From Protostelium mycophagum (Eukaryota; Evosea; Variosea; Protosteliida; Protosteliaceae), in the NCBI GenBank assembly GCA_002081555.1, contig MZNV01001253.1, positions 1 to 51,338 of the forward strand: a stretch of 51,338 nt of DNA, given 5' to 3'. A model generated the notes under the pieces. That model searched no databases. It had not been told where the DNA came from and saw nothing but the letters and a program-made list of their open reading frames with translations. Every line of letters starts with the position of its first letter. The first letter of the stretch is position 1. Of this stretch, positions 21,711-32,172 are shown in pieces. The translations under genes and the position numbers were made by a program.

Positions 21711-23427
21711 ATGAAGGAGTGGTTCATCAGACATAGAGAGAACATACAACTCCATTTGGTCCTCTTTATTTACAATGCATCAACGCGTTTCACTTGATTT
21801 GCATGAGATGTGGAACCCAATACATCACTCCTTTAGGTGAGTTTAGATATCTGTCTTTGTTGATAACGATAGTGTATGGCGCTGTCCGTATCATACTGGC
21901 ACTGCCGATTATACTCATTTCTCAGACATAGAGAGAACATACAACTCCATTTGGTCCTCTTTATTTACAATGCATCAACGCGTTTCACTTGATTTGCATG
22001 AGATGTGGAACCCAATACATCACTCCTTTAGGTGAGTTTAGATATCTGTCTTTGTTGATAACGATAGTGTATGGCGCTGTCCGTATCATACTGGCACTGC
22101 CGATTATACTCATTTCAGCATACCCTCCAAAACAAGAAAAGGCACTTTTCGATTGTCATCTTGATTCATTCAGCTATTGGCTCTGATTTGGACACTGATC
22201 ATTGCATTAGATACTGCCAAAAGGGCGTAAATTGTGGCTGATGATATTTGTTTTATGTCTATTTGGTGTGGTATTTAATCAACTTTTGGTTGTCAGCGCG
22301 ATGAGATTTTCTACCGCCACAACAGCCTCCATTTTGCTTCCCACAAGTACGTACTCCTCATAGAACAAAATTTCAACGAAATTTTGACCATCACAGTACC
22401 AACTGTCACTTTAACAGTCGCAATCCTCTTACGGCAAGAAACCTTTGGTTGGCTGAAGGTATGTTTCCAAAGTTCACGAGAACATTTCCTTTGTACAAAG
22501 AATTAAAAAATAATAAAAGTTATCTACATACCATCTGTACATTGAAATCCTGACTTGCTCAGTTACTAGCCATTGTATTTGCATTTATCGGCGTAGCCGC
22601 ACTCTCTGGTATAGATAAGTTGGCACAATTCTCTGATCCCAATGTCCTCATCGGCAGCATCATGATCGTCGCGAACTACGCTTCCTTCGCAGTGTATCTT
22701 GTCTTACAGAAGGGGGTCATCAAGGTGTGTTGATGTTTGGAGATCTACAACGAGAAATAACGAGGTGAATTCTCCAGGATTTCTCGCACGGAACAGTGCT
22801 GACAGCATGGACCCTTCTGTTCGGTGGGAGTATAATCTTAGTTCTTTCTGCAATGATGATCGTTTCTGGAGTTGTAGATCTGCCAAAAGATGTCCCCCCT
22901 CAAGCCTGGGTAAGTTTGAAATTTTGCTGAATTTTCTGGTCAAACATCTCTATCTACAATGGTATTGAAGTGATGCAGTGTGCCGTAGCTTTTTCTGGCG
23001 TTGTAGCAACTGGAGTATATCTTATGGGAACAACATGGGCTGTCAAGAAAACGTCAGTGTCACTCGTGTCAATCTATGGTACATGTCAGGCTGTCATTGG
23101 AACATTTTTTGCATGGGTGATCTTGGGGGAACACCTTGAATGGATGCAAATTTTAGGTGAAATTTCAGAGAGTTTTCTCATTCGTTATCATTGCTTAACA
23201 ACGGGGGGCATAAATGTAAAAAGGAGTGCTGTACAGATTGGCCGTCTACAAGACTTGAATTAAAGGGTCCAGGGGCGCCATTCATATTATCTGGATTGTT
23301 ATTATCTGTCAGAGAACAGCACCTGAAAGAAAGGAAGGATAGAGAGGCACAATATCATTCTGTAGGTGCGGAAACGAAACACGAAGAAGATGGGGAAGTC
23401 ATGGAGGAAATCATCCAACTGAAATGA
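21711..23427 (+). CDS. DMT/EamA-superfamily transporter with duplicated 5' segment
   Basis: Ten-helix drug/metabolite transporter-like protein, closest in feel to plant WAT1/EamA or SLC35F types. The start is MKEWFIRHRENIQLHLVLFI at 21711. Recognisable exons: VYGAVRIILALPIILISAYPP (about 22065-22135), GRKLWLMIFVLCLFGVVFNQLL (about 22222-22290), RFSTATTASILLPT, TVTLTVAILLRQETFGWLK, LLAIVFAFIGVAALSGIDKL (22563), NVLIGSIMIVANYASFAVYL, SHGTVLTAWTLLFGG, AVKKTSVSLVSIYGTCQAVIG (23040-23100) and FFAWVILGEHLEWMQ, the typical final EamA repeat. The C-terminal tail (KERKDREAQYHSVGAETKHEED) is hydrophilic. Substrate is unknown. A perfect 195-bp direct duplication (21727-22116) covers the first exons, so the true exon path through it is uncertain. 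Confidence 0.85.
21727..22116. repeat. Perfect 195-bp tandem duplication
   Basis: Copy 1 is 21727-21921 and copy 2 is 21922-22116. I found no difference between them. The unit includes coding sequence for RHRENIQLHLVLFI, an intron with a GTGAGT donor, and coding sequence for YGAVRIILALPIILIS. The boundary bases outside the unit differ, so the limits are sharp. It is either a very recent duplication or an assembly artefact. Confidence 0.95.
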
Positions 23428-23505
23428 AGAAAATGATCGGATGCTTTATCATCTGCATGCTCATCGATCGCCCAGAAGCACTTTCGGAGGCGAGAGAACA
23501 CCCTC

Positions 23506-24072
23506 TTATTGCGAATAGTTGGCCTGGAAGGCTTCTACTTCCTCATCCGACAAGAACAGAGAGTAATCGATGGCGTGCAAGAATTTTCTTTCCAACTCGC
23601 TGATCTCTTTCCTTGAGATGGAGGTCACCTCTTCCACAATCACTGGATCAATCCCCCAGTCCTGCAGTGAAATTAGAACCACAAACAGATGACTGACGAC
23701 TCTAAATAATACCTCCCAAAATTTGACTGTTATCATGGAAGATGTCAAGAGCAGTTTGAAGAGCTTGGTTGGACATATCTTGTTGCTGTTGCGAATATAG
23801 CGGTCTGTATAAATGATGGTTGGTAAGAGGAGGTGCTTTTTAAATTTGTACCCCATTAAAGCGATAAGATCCTTAATGCAGGAGAGGTACTCTCGAAGAA
23901 GGCTATGACTAATGTGATTTCCGTCAATCCAAGTGTCAATGACTGAGTACGCGGTGTGCCGTCTCCTCCTTTGTGCTAGTTTCCTGGCATTACGAATGTG
24001 TTTTGGCAGAGGACGGGAAGTTCTTTTGAATTCAACCTTGGAAATTTTAGGCTGCTCTGGATGACGGGTCAT
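23506..24072 (-). CDS. PHO80/cyclin-U-like cyclin
   Basis: Two exons. The first encodes MTRHPEQPKISKVEF, a basic stretch (KLAQRRRRHTAYSVIDTWI) and the cyclin box: LREYLSCIKDLIALMG, LLPTIIYTDRYIRN, FKLLLTSSMITVKFWE. An intron with GTATTATTTAG donor and CTGCAG acceptor follows (about 23665-23716). The second exon gives DWGIDPVIVEEVTSISRKEISELERKFLHAIDYSLF. The pattern (YidR, hRLLLTS-x-x-x-x-KF, LE-x-x-FL-x-x-x-x-Y/F-x-L) is that of the PHO80-like cyclin family, whose members partner Pho85/CDK5-type kinases in phosphate and nutrient signalling or the cell cycle. The predicted length is about 165 residues. Its presence near an SPX-EXS gene is at most suggestive. Confidence 0.8.
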   Translation of the reverse strand: MTRHPEQPKISKVEFKRTSRPLPKHIRNARKLAQRRRRHTAYSVIDTWIDGNHISHSLLREYLSCIKDLIALMGYKFKKHLLLPTIIYTDRYIRNSNKICPTKLFKLLLTSSMITVKFWEVLFRVVSHLFVVLISLQDWGIDPVIVEEVTSISRKEISELERKFLHAIDYSLFLSDEEVEAFQANYSQ

Positions 24073-24377
24073 GGAATAGTATTGTCTTGTTGGGTCTGTT
24101 GCTGTCTAGATTTTATTTGAGAGCAGACCATTTGTTTACCCTTCCTGGAGGAGGAAATTGTCTCTTCCTTTCTTCCAAATGTTGAACAACGCACCCTTTC
24201 TGTGGGAGATCTAAAATTTCTGCGCCAACCTTGTTTTCTGATGTTCTCTGTTGATGTTTTGTTCTTTGTTAATCCTTAAGCTGTCTTGGAATACCAAATG
24301 ACACCCCATGACACGGTAAACCAAACCGGATGCATGAGACCCACAGGCAGAGGAATAGATCAGAAATAAACACATAT
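24073..24377. other. Spacer between two minus-strand genes
   Basis: Contains the presumed promoter of the cyclin gene and the 3' flank of the upstream unknown gene. A minus-strand frame overlapping 24211-24414 looks like chance. Nothing else was recognised. Confidence 0.4.
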
Positions 24378-25860
24378 TTATTGTGATTGGTATATTGGGA
24401 TGGACTGGTACCATGACAATTTGGACAGTAGTTCAGTTTGTTCCATTCGGAGTCTGCAGATCTCGGCCATCAGTCTCAGATTGACCTGGCCATCCGGTGT
24501 TAGTGGCTGAGGTGGACTCAATCGGAGATGATCTTGCATAAAGGGTTGGTCATTGGTGAGGATAGTATATACAGAGGGAAGTGAAGGTGTAGGTGTTGGT
24601 GATTGAGGTGGCGTTTTTGGTGATCTTGGTGATTCTTCGCCGCTTTCTTTTTTCTCCCTCAGGTTGACGTGAGCGAAGCGCCTGATCCTCTTTAGGATCT
24701 GCATTCAATTAGACCGGATGCTGAGGAGTGAAATAAGTCACCTCACAAGCACTTGCATCCCGGCCGTCCTCCACGAGCTTTTCAAGTAGGGGAAGCAAAC
24801 CCAAATTAGGAAGGTTCTGTGTGGTGTTAGCAACCGAAGTTTGTCACGTGACACTTGCCTGACAGAGACGCCTGAATTTGTCTACCTTCTTTTTGTTTGT
24901 TTCTGTGTTTAAGTTTGGTTTGTAGCTTGACTGCTGGTTCCGGATCGTGATGCTCTTTGTCATTTCAGTTGAGATCTCTTGGGCTGACCTCTTACCTGAT
25001 AAAACACAGAGGAGGCGCATGAGCTGACTGAGGCGATGATGCATAGCTGTTGACTGTGAGCACTCATATAAGGACATGAAGCTCACCATTGCATGTGGAG
25101 ACAACTCTCTCATTGGCTGTTCGAAGTATTGTATCCGATCTTCACTCATCTCTATGTATCGTCTCAGTCGTGGCAACACCTAACATCATCAGCATCTCTC
25201 AGCCTTGATACAATGCGTCAATCAGCTGTACCTCTTCAGAGGGTAGTTGAGACACTGATTTACAAGACCAAGGACCGCTGTAGACGCCCCACTGCTTCTG
25301 ATTCATTCTTCTTGTTGTGTTGACCGTGATTTCGGAAAAGTGACTACCTCCTGCAGTGTCTCTTGCTGCTGACCCCTTAATCCAATAAGGTGCTCTTCAA
25401 CCGTGACCTTTAGCGTTATAACGCGGTGTTCTTCATCACTGCTGTCCAAATCCAGACCGCTCCCCTGAAATTTGGAGGTGATTTTATTGTTTAAATCGCC
25501 GAATCTGAGAACAGATCTGGTACAAAGCAGATATCAGCAATAAGCGCTCTCGGCGAATTGCGGAAAATTTGATCACTGATTTATGTGGCAGGTTGATGAC
25601 AGTCAACGTTGTTTACCTGTCAAAAAGTTACATATTTACCCGGCTGTTCTGGTATTGAGCACTTGTTTATGACAGCGGTCATTTCTATAGGCAGCGATAG
25701 CTCCCAAATCCGGAGGTTTCCTCTGGTCAAAATGCCAAAGCGAAGGTTCTTGCGAGGTCAAAGGCGATCTTCGCCAGGAGTGTTATATGGATGAGGCTTG
25801 GTTTCCTTTTCAGGTGCAGTTAGTATTGTTCATATACCATTGGATTTTGAGCGGGTCCAT
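24378..25860 (-). CDS. Unknown helical protein with Pro/Ser-rich C-terminus
   Basis: Minus-strand gene with several exons. Recognisable coding blocks from N to C are: a candidate first exon MDPLKIQW at 25860; FGDLNNKITSKFQGSGLDLD with SSDEEHRVITLKVTVEEHLI (about 25370-25500); AVLGLVNQCLNYPLKR (about 25225-25290); LPRLRRYIEMSEDRIQYFEQ with LSPHAMVSFMSLYECSQS (25000-25179); NLPNLGLLPLLEKLVEDGRD and ASACEILKRIRRFAHVNLRE (24650-24815); and a low-complexity SPRSPKTPPQSPTPTPSLPS linker before QVNLRLMAEICRLRMEQTEL. The helical stretches resemble armadillo/HEAT-type repeats but no family could be named. The 5' exons and the exact junctions near 25200-25340 are uncertain. Confidence 0.55.
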
Positions 25861-25923
25861 GGCGAGAACATCCTGACATAGCAACTATGAGGCTTCTGTT
25901 GGGTTGAGAAGACATCATCAAGG

Positions 25924-28900
25924 ATGGCCTCACAACAACTCAGTTTGATGGCAAATGCACATTACCTGAGGAGATGTGTTTCATATCCCAGCAGCACACG
26001 TCTTATCGGGCGAACTTCACTTCGTCCCCTCTCTTTAAAGACACCAACACTATCAAACTCTATATATTACAGAACTAACATATTCAACCTCCCAGCTTCA
26101 GGTATGAAATCTCTGTATTTTAAATTGATCTTGATTAGTATCTCCAATTCGCTTGTACGGCACGGAATTAGATATAGAGACGACATACCAGAGGAAGACA
26201 CCAGTAGAACACGTGCTCTTGAGGCCTGATACCTATATTGGAGGTGTTGATCCAACCGAACAAGGAGTTTGGACGGCACCATTACATAGAGAAGAGGATG
26301 ACAGTGCCCCCATCTCTTGGAAAGAAGTCGGAAATTATCCACCGGGCCTGTTTAAGATCTTTGATGAGGTGCTCATTTTTCGATGTCCTCATATTTTTTA
26401 AAACACTTAGTTGATTTTATTTTTAAATATAATTTACATTGATTTAATTTTTCTTTCGATTATATTTGGTAAATTTCCTCACACCGCGTTAAAATTCTCG
26501 GTACTTACCGTGTTTCTTACCGTGAATATCGAAATATACCAAAACCTGCAATTTCTAGTAAAAGTTTTTGGTGCCTTAAACTGAAATATTCGCAGATTTT
26601 GGTCAACGCCGCAGACAACAAGCAAAGAGACAACCACATGCAAAACATTTCCGTAGATATCGACGAAAGCTCAGGGACAATCAGTGTCTACAACGATGGA
26701 AAGGGGATTCCCATACAAAAACACAAGACAGAAAACGTCTATGTCCCAGAATTAATTTTTGGACAACTCTTCACGGGCTCAAATTTCGATGACAAACAAG
26801 CTAAAGTGAGACCTTTCAGATTTTTTTGAGTAATTAAAAAAATCAAAAATATGTTCTCGGCTTCTTACCGTATTTCTTGACGGTTGTTACCGTAGGTTTT
26901 TGAAAGTAGAATAGGTTACTGGAGGAAGGAATGGTTATGGCGCGAAATTGGCGAATATTTTTTCCACGAAATTCACCGTGGAGACGTGCTCAAACGATGT
27001 CATCTATACCCAAACGTAAATATTATTTACAAATATTTTTCTGTTGTCCTATCTTTTACATGCCTTCTATACAAAAGAATAGAACTCAAAGAATTAGTAT
27101 GAATATTAAATTTGACGCGTTGTAGATGGTACGACAACATGCAGAAGAAGGAGGAACCTACCATTCTTCCCGCCAAAAAGAAAACATCCGAGTGGACCCG
27201 CATCACTTTCACCCCCGATCTGTCAAAATTCAAGATGTCATCGTTAACAGAAGGAGATATCTTGGGTGTAATGGCCAGAAGAGTTTACGATATCGCAGGT
27301 GGGTTCTCTTCTTCTTGTTTTGGCTGCGGCAGACACACCAAGTTTTTATAGTATCTTAAAAATGCGAAGGTTCTAATGAAGGTCTAACTGTCAAATTAAA
27401 CGGCCAGACTCTGTCCTCTGGATTTTCTAATTATTTGTCTCTCTACAACTGGTCTTCCCAGGGAAAGGATTACGTGACTGAGGGGGACACCCAACCTCCC
27501 GTCATCACAAAAATCAACAACCGTTGGCAGGTAATCTCAGTAGAATTTCCGCCCAAGCATTTGATAACACGTGACAGGTCGGTGTAGAGGTCTCACAGAC
27601 AGGAAATTTCAATCAAATTTCTTTTGTAAATTCGATTAATACTTCGAGGGGAGGAACACATGTTAATCACATCACGTGAGTCCGAAATTTTTATTATTGA
27701 CTGGAATTCTTTTGGTCAAGTGGTCCTTGGATTTCAACGTTTTAAATTGCTCGGAAATTTCGTGGAAATTTCGTACACATTTTGTGATGTCACTGAATGG
27801 TATAGGGACCAAGTGATAAGATATCTTTCCGACGAGTTGAGGAAAAAAGACAAAGAGTTCAGATTCTCTCCCGCCCTGATCAAGGTCCGATATTTTTACG
27901 AGATTTCTCCATCTCCTCTTGTTGTAGATGACAAGAATTTTTTACTGAGTGTTGTAGAATCACTTGAATATTTACATCAATTGCATGATAGAGAACCCAG
28001 CCTTCGACTCCCAGACAAAAGAAACACTTACAACAAGATATTCGAATTTTGGCTCAAAATGTAACCTATCAGACAGGTATTTTTTTACAATGAAATTTGC
28101 ATGATATTTACATGAAATTTTTATGAAATTTACATGATGTTTCTATGAGGTTTTGCTGGGGCATCAATTTTGTCCAGCAGATGTTCCAAATTTAAAATTC
28201 CAAAACATTGTTGAAAGATGCATTTATGACTGGTTGTAGATGGCTGGCAGATATGGCGGAGAGAACTGGGATCATCAACGAGATTTTGAATTGGGCCAAG
28301 GCCAAACAACAATCAGAACTCTCCGCAAAGTCGGGACGCCAGAGCACAAGGGTGAATTCCAACTATTTTGGAAATCGTTTTTTAATATTATTCATGTCGA
28401 TGAATACTCCAAGAAATTTCACACATAATTCTCTGAAATTTATCGGAAAATTTTGGGAGGAAAAATCACACCAGAAAAACTGACAGAGTTGTAGATCGTG
28501 GGGATATCCAAATTATACGATGCGAATTTGGCGGGAACTGCTCGCTCCAACGAATGTACATTGATATTAACTGAAGGAGATTCCGCCAAGGCGCTCGCCG
28601 TGTCGGGACTCTCCGTAATCGGTAAAAAACTAAATCTTTTTCGTGAATTTTGCAAGACTTGTGTGGCACCAGATTTTATTTGAATTTTAAATTCTTGATT
28701 GTGGCGCCTTGTGATTATTTTTCAGGAAGGGACACTTTCGGGGTTTTCCCGCTGCGAGGGAAGTTGTTGAATGTGGCAGAAGCCACGCACAAGCAACTGT
28801 TGGCAAATGAAGAGATATCACATCTCGTCACTATCTTGGGTGAGGAATTTTCCTTGTAATTTCATTGAAATTTCGTCGAAATTTCACATGTCTTCCTTTG

Positions 28901-31900
28901 TACGGTGCCGGAAGAATTGCGGAATTGAAATTCTACACATTTTTTTATGAAGCATCACATCATCAGTCTAAGATATCACAGGTCTCAATTACGACAAAGA
29001 ATACGGGAAGAGGGGAGAACGAGACCTCAGATATGGGCGTGTCATGCTGATGACAGATCAAGATCACGATGGTTCACACATCAAAGGACTCGTCATCAAT
29101 TTCTTCCACCACTTCTGGCCTTCTCTGCTGAAATCCGACGACTTCCTGGTGGGTTCCGGGTTCGATCCTAACCGCTGACTGTTTTTTTAGGAGGAGTTTA
29201 TCACACCGATTATCAAGGCCACAAAAGGAAAGACGAAGAAGACATTCTTCACGATTCCAGAGTTTGATAAATGGCAGAAGTCGCTGTCACCCACCGAGGT
29301 GTGAAATATCTCTGATGAGTTTGGTCTGCCATTTTTGTACAATGTCGACGTCGACATATTGTACGATGATATTGTCGACATCATGTGTTTTGCACAATCT
29401 CAATGTGACAAATATAAAAACTCAATTTTCAAATTAAAAAATTACAAGACAAAAATAATAACAATAATAATAAATCCAGGCAAACAGTTGGAATTCCAAA
29501 TATTATAAAGGTCTCGGAACCAACACCTCCGAAGAAGCCAAGGAATATTTCCGGGATATTTCCAAGCACAGGATACCCTTCAGATGGACCGAGGACTCAC
29601 CATCTACAATCGAGATGGCTTTCAGAAAGGAGCACGTTGGTAGCAGAAAGGCCTGGCTCCAAGATTTCAAGGACGATGGCGGTATGTCATTCAGACAAAA
29701 TCACATCTCTATAATCCCTCTATCCAAAGGCCAATCTTTCTTCTGGAAGATATTTTATCGCAGGATTTTTCCATATGTGATTTTTCTTGAAGAAATCTTG
29801 TTTCCTTGGCTATTTTTAGCTTAATTATTGTTTTCATTCGAATGAAAATAATGTTTTGAAAATAACCAGGCGTGTTCGTGGACCACAGCGCGCTACAGGA
29901 CGGGTTAGATTTTCCTCAATTTATAAACAAAGAGTTAATATTATTTTCGCACGCAGACTTGGTAAGATCAATTCCTTCGGTGATGGACGGCTTGAAGCCC
30001 GGACAGCGAAAGGTGAAATTTCATGGAAATATCCTTCTACAATGGGAACTACAACGGTGTATTTGGGCATGATTAATTGAGACAGGTTCTATACGCTTGT
30101 TTCAAGAGAAACCTGAAGCAAGAGATCAAGGTAAGAAATTCCTCGAAAAACTCATCGAAAACTCATCGAAATTTCAGGTCGCACAACTGGCCGGTTACGT
30201 AGCAGAAAATACGGCTTATCACCATGGTGAAGTCAGCTTGCATTCTACAATTGTGAATATGGCACAAGACTTTGTGGGATCTAATAACATCCCTCTGCTC
30301 TTTCCATCTGGACAATTTGGTTCCAGGTGATTTTACCAATTTCTCAAAGGATTTCAGGAATTTATTTTGGCGAGTTGTAGTTGTCACTACCGCGCATTCT
30401 GCCGTTTGTAACCGTGTGCCCTCTTATACAACATGAAAAATTCCGATGTCAAATCTGTCACATCAAACGTCAAAGATGACATTTTCAGACTGCAAGGAGG
30501 AAAAGACGCCGCTTCGGCGAGATATCTCTTCACCAGACTCAACAAGTTGACCCGCCAAATATTTCCCGAAGAAGATGACAACCTCCTGAAGTACCAGATG
30601 GAGGACGGACAAGTGATCCAGCCCGAACACTATGTACCCATACTTCCTGTAGTACTGATCAACGGTGCCCAAGGTAAGAAAAAATTAATAAAATAATAAA
30701 AACCCCAAAAGATTTTAAAAATTAATAAAAACCCCCAAAAAAATTTAAAAAATTATAAAAACCCCCAAAAAAATCAAAAAATTAATAAAAACTCCCAAAA
30801 AAAATTATAAAAATAATGATAATAAATGAGAAGAAATTGCGAATGGAAAAATCCGAAAGAAAATTAATTTAAATTTCTAATTGAAGAATAAAATATTTCC
30901 AATCATGAAAGAAAAATGAATTCGAAAAGGGGTGGGAACGGGGTGGTCGACGAACATACCATCATATGATCCCAATATGATCATTGATAACTTGATACGT
31001 AAACTTGATGGCACTACAATGATTCCGATGTCCCCTTTCTACAACGGTTACCAGGTAGATTTCTCGAGAAATTTTCATTGTAGGAAATTCGAAAATTCAG
31101 AAGTTTTCAATTTAGATTTTTCTAAATATCTCAGGGGTTGGTGGAACAAAAAACACCAAGCAGTTTTGTCACGAGAGGAAAATACCAAAAGGTAAAAATG
31201 TCATAAATGTCAAAATGACACCTGTCAGACTGACGCACAAACTGTCAAAGTGACAGAATTACCTATCGGGATTTGGGTTGATGATTATAAAGAACACTTG
31301 GACTCCCTGATCAAGACAAAGGTGACTTTCGACGCGGATCTTCTCGGTAGATAACGCGATGCTGACCCGTTAAGACCCTCAAATCCTACACTATGCAGCA
31401 TACCACCGGAAATTCCGCGGAATTCTCTCTGAAATTTGGAAAAAATCAATTGGAATTATCCGAAGCGGCCGGAACCCTCGCAAAAAAAATCAGAATGGAG
31501 AGTGCGCTTTCGGTGAATAACATGCACCTGTTCAATCCTGAAGGAAAACTACAACGGTATTTATTCTCTAAAGCTGACCGTCTACAACGATGTAATAGTA
31601 GGCAGGTACAGCACACCTCTCGAAGTGATTGATTCTTATTTTCCGGTCCGGTTAGAACATTACAAAAAGAGAATGGAATTGCAAATTTCCACACTAGACA
31701 AAGAGGTAGTTTTCCGTCATCTTTCCTTCAGATTTCCCGGAAATCCCGCTGAAATTTCGCAGGTAGAAATTCTGAGCAACAAATCGAGGTTCACATCTCT
31801 CGTGGCAGACGGAAGCATAAAATTGGCGGGAAGTTCTAAAGCCGAACTCGTGAACCAACTGAAAAATTTCAATTTCCTGGCAAAACAAGAAAAAGAAAAT

Positions 31901-32113
31901 TCTGAAGGAAAAAAGAAGGAAGAGGATTCTTTCGACTACCTTCTTAACGTGCCGATCTACTCGCTAACTACCGAGAGGATGCAGAAGTTGGAGAAAGAAA
32001 AAGAAACCAAGGAAAAATCTCTCAAGAAGTTGAAAAAATCCACCCCGAACCAGATTTGGAAATCGGAACTGGAAAACCTCAAGGAGGAACTGAACAAAGG
32101 AAATTTATTCTGA
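25924..32113 (+). CDS. DNA topoisomerase II, probably mitochondrial
   Basis: Type IIA topoisomerase passing one DNA duplex through another. Exon 1 (25924-26101) encodes an acid-free, Arg/Ser-rich leader ([20 protein letters not shown], ending NLPAS) that splices in frame across a 37-nt intron (26102-26138) to [20 protein letters not shown]. The GHKL ATPase has [33 protein letters not shown] and [23 protein letters not shown] has [20 protein letters not shown] (28560) and [20 protein letters not shown] (about 29045-29105). The cleavage domain has [12 protein letters not shown] with the active-site Tyr codon at 30523-30525, and [16 protein letters not shown]. The coiled-coil region ends [14 protein letters not shown]. 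The protein stops right after the catalytic core, lacking the long charged tail of nuclear forms. Leader plus missing tail argue for the mitochondrial isoform, as known in Dictyostelium. There are about 20 introns. Confidence 0.92.
30683..30820. repeat. A-rich/C5 tandem repeat in an intron
   Basis: About four degenerate units of roughly 31 bp, each of the form AATAAAAACCCCCAAAAAAATTT, fill most of an intron of the topoisomerase gene right after INGAQ. Units differ by small indels. Confidence 0.75.
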
Positions 32114-32172
32114 TAAAAAGAATTTTTCTTGATAAAAATCCGATTCTTTTTTTCTTGTTTTTATTCAAAGTA

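Noticed and set aside
30690-30810. AAAACCCC-like strings reminiscent of ciliate telomere repeats
   Set aside because: Embedded in an intron of topoisomerase II with flanking coding exons. Units are degenerate and of about 31 bp, so this is a local satellite, not a telomere.
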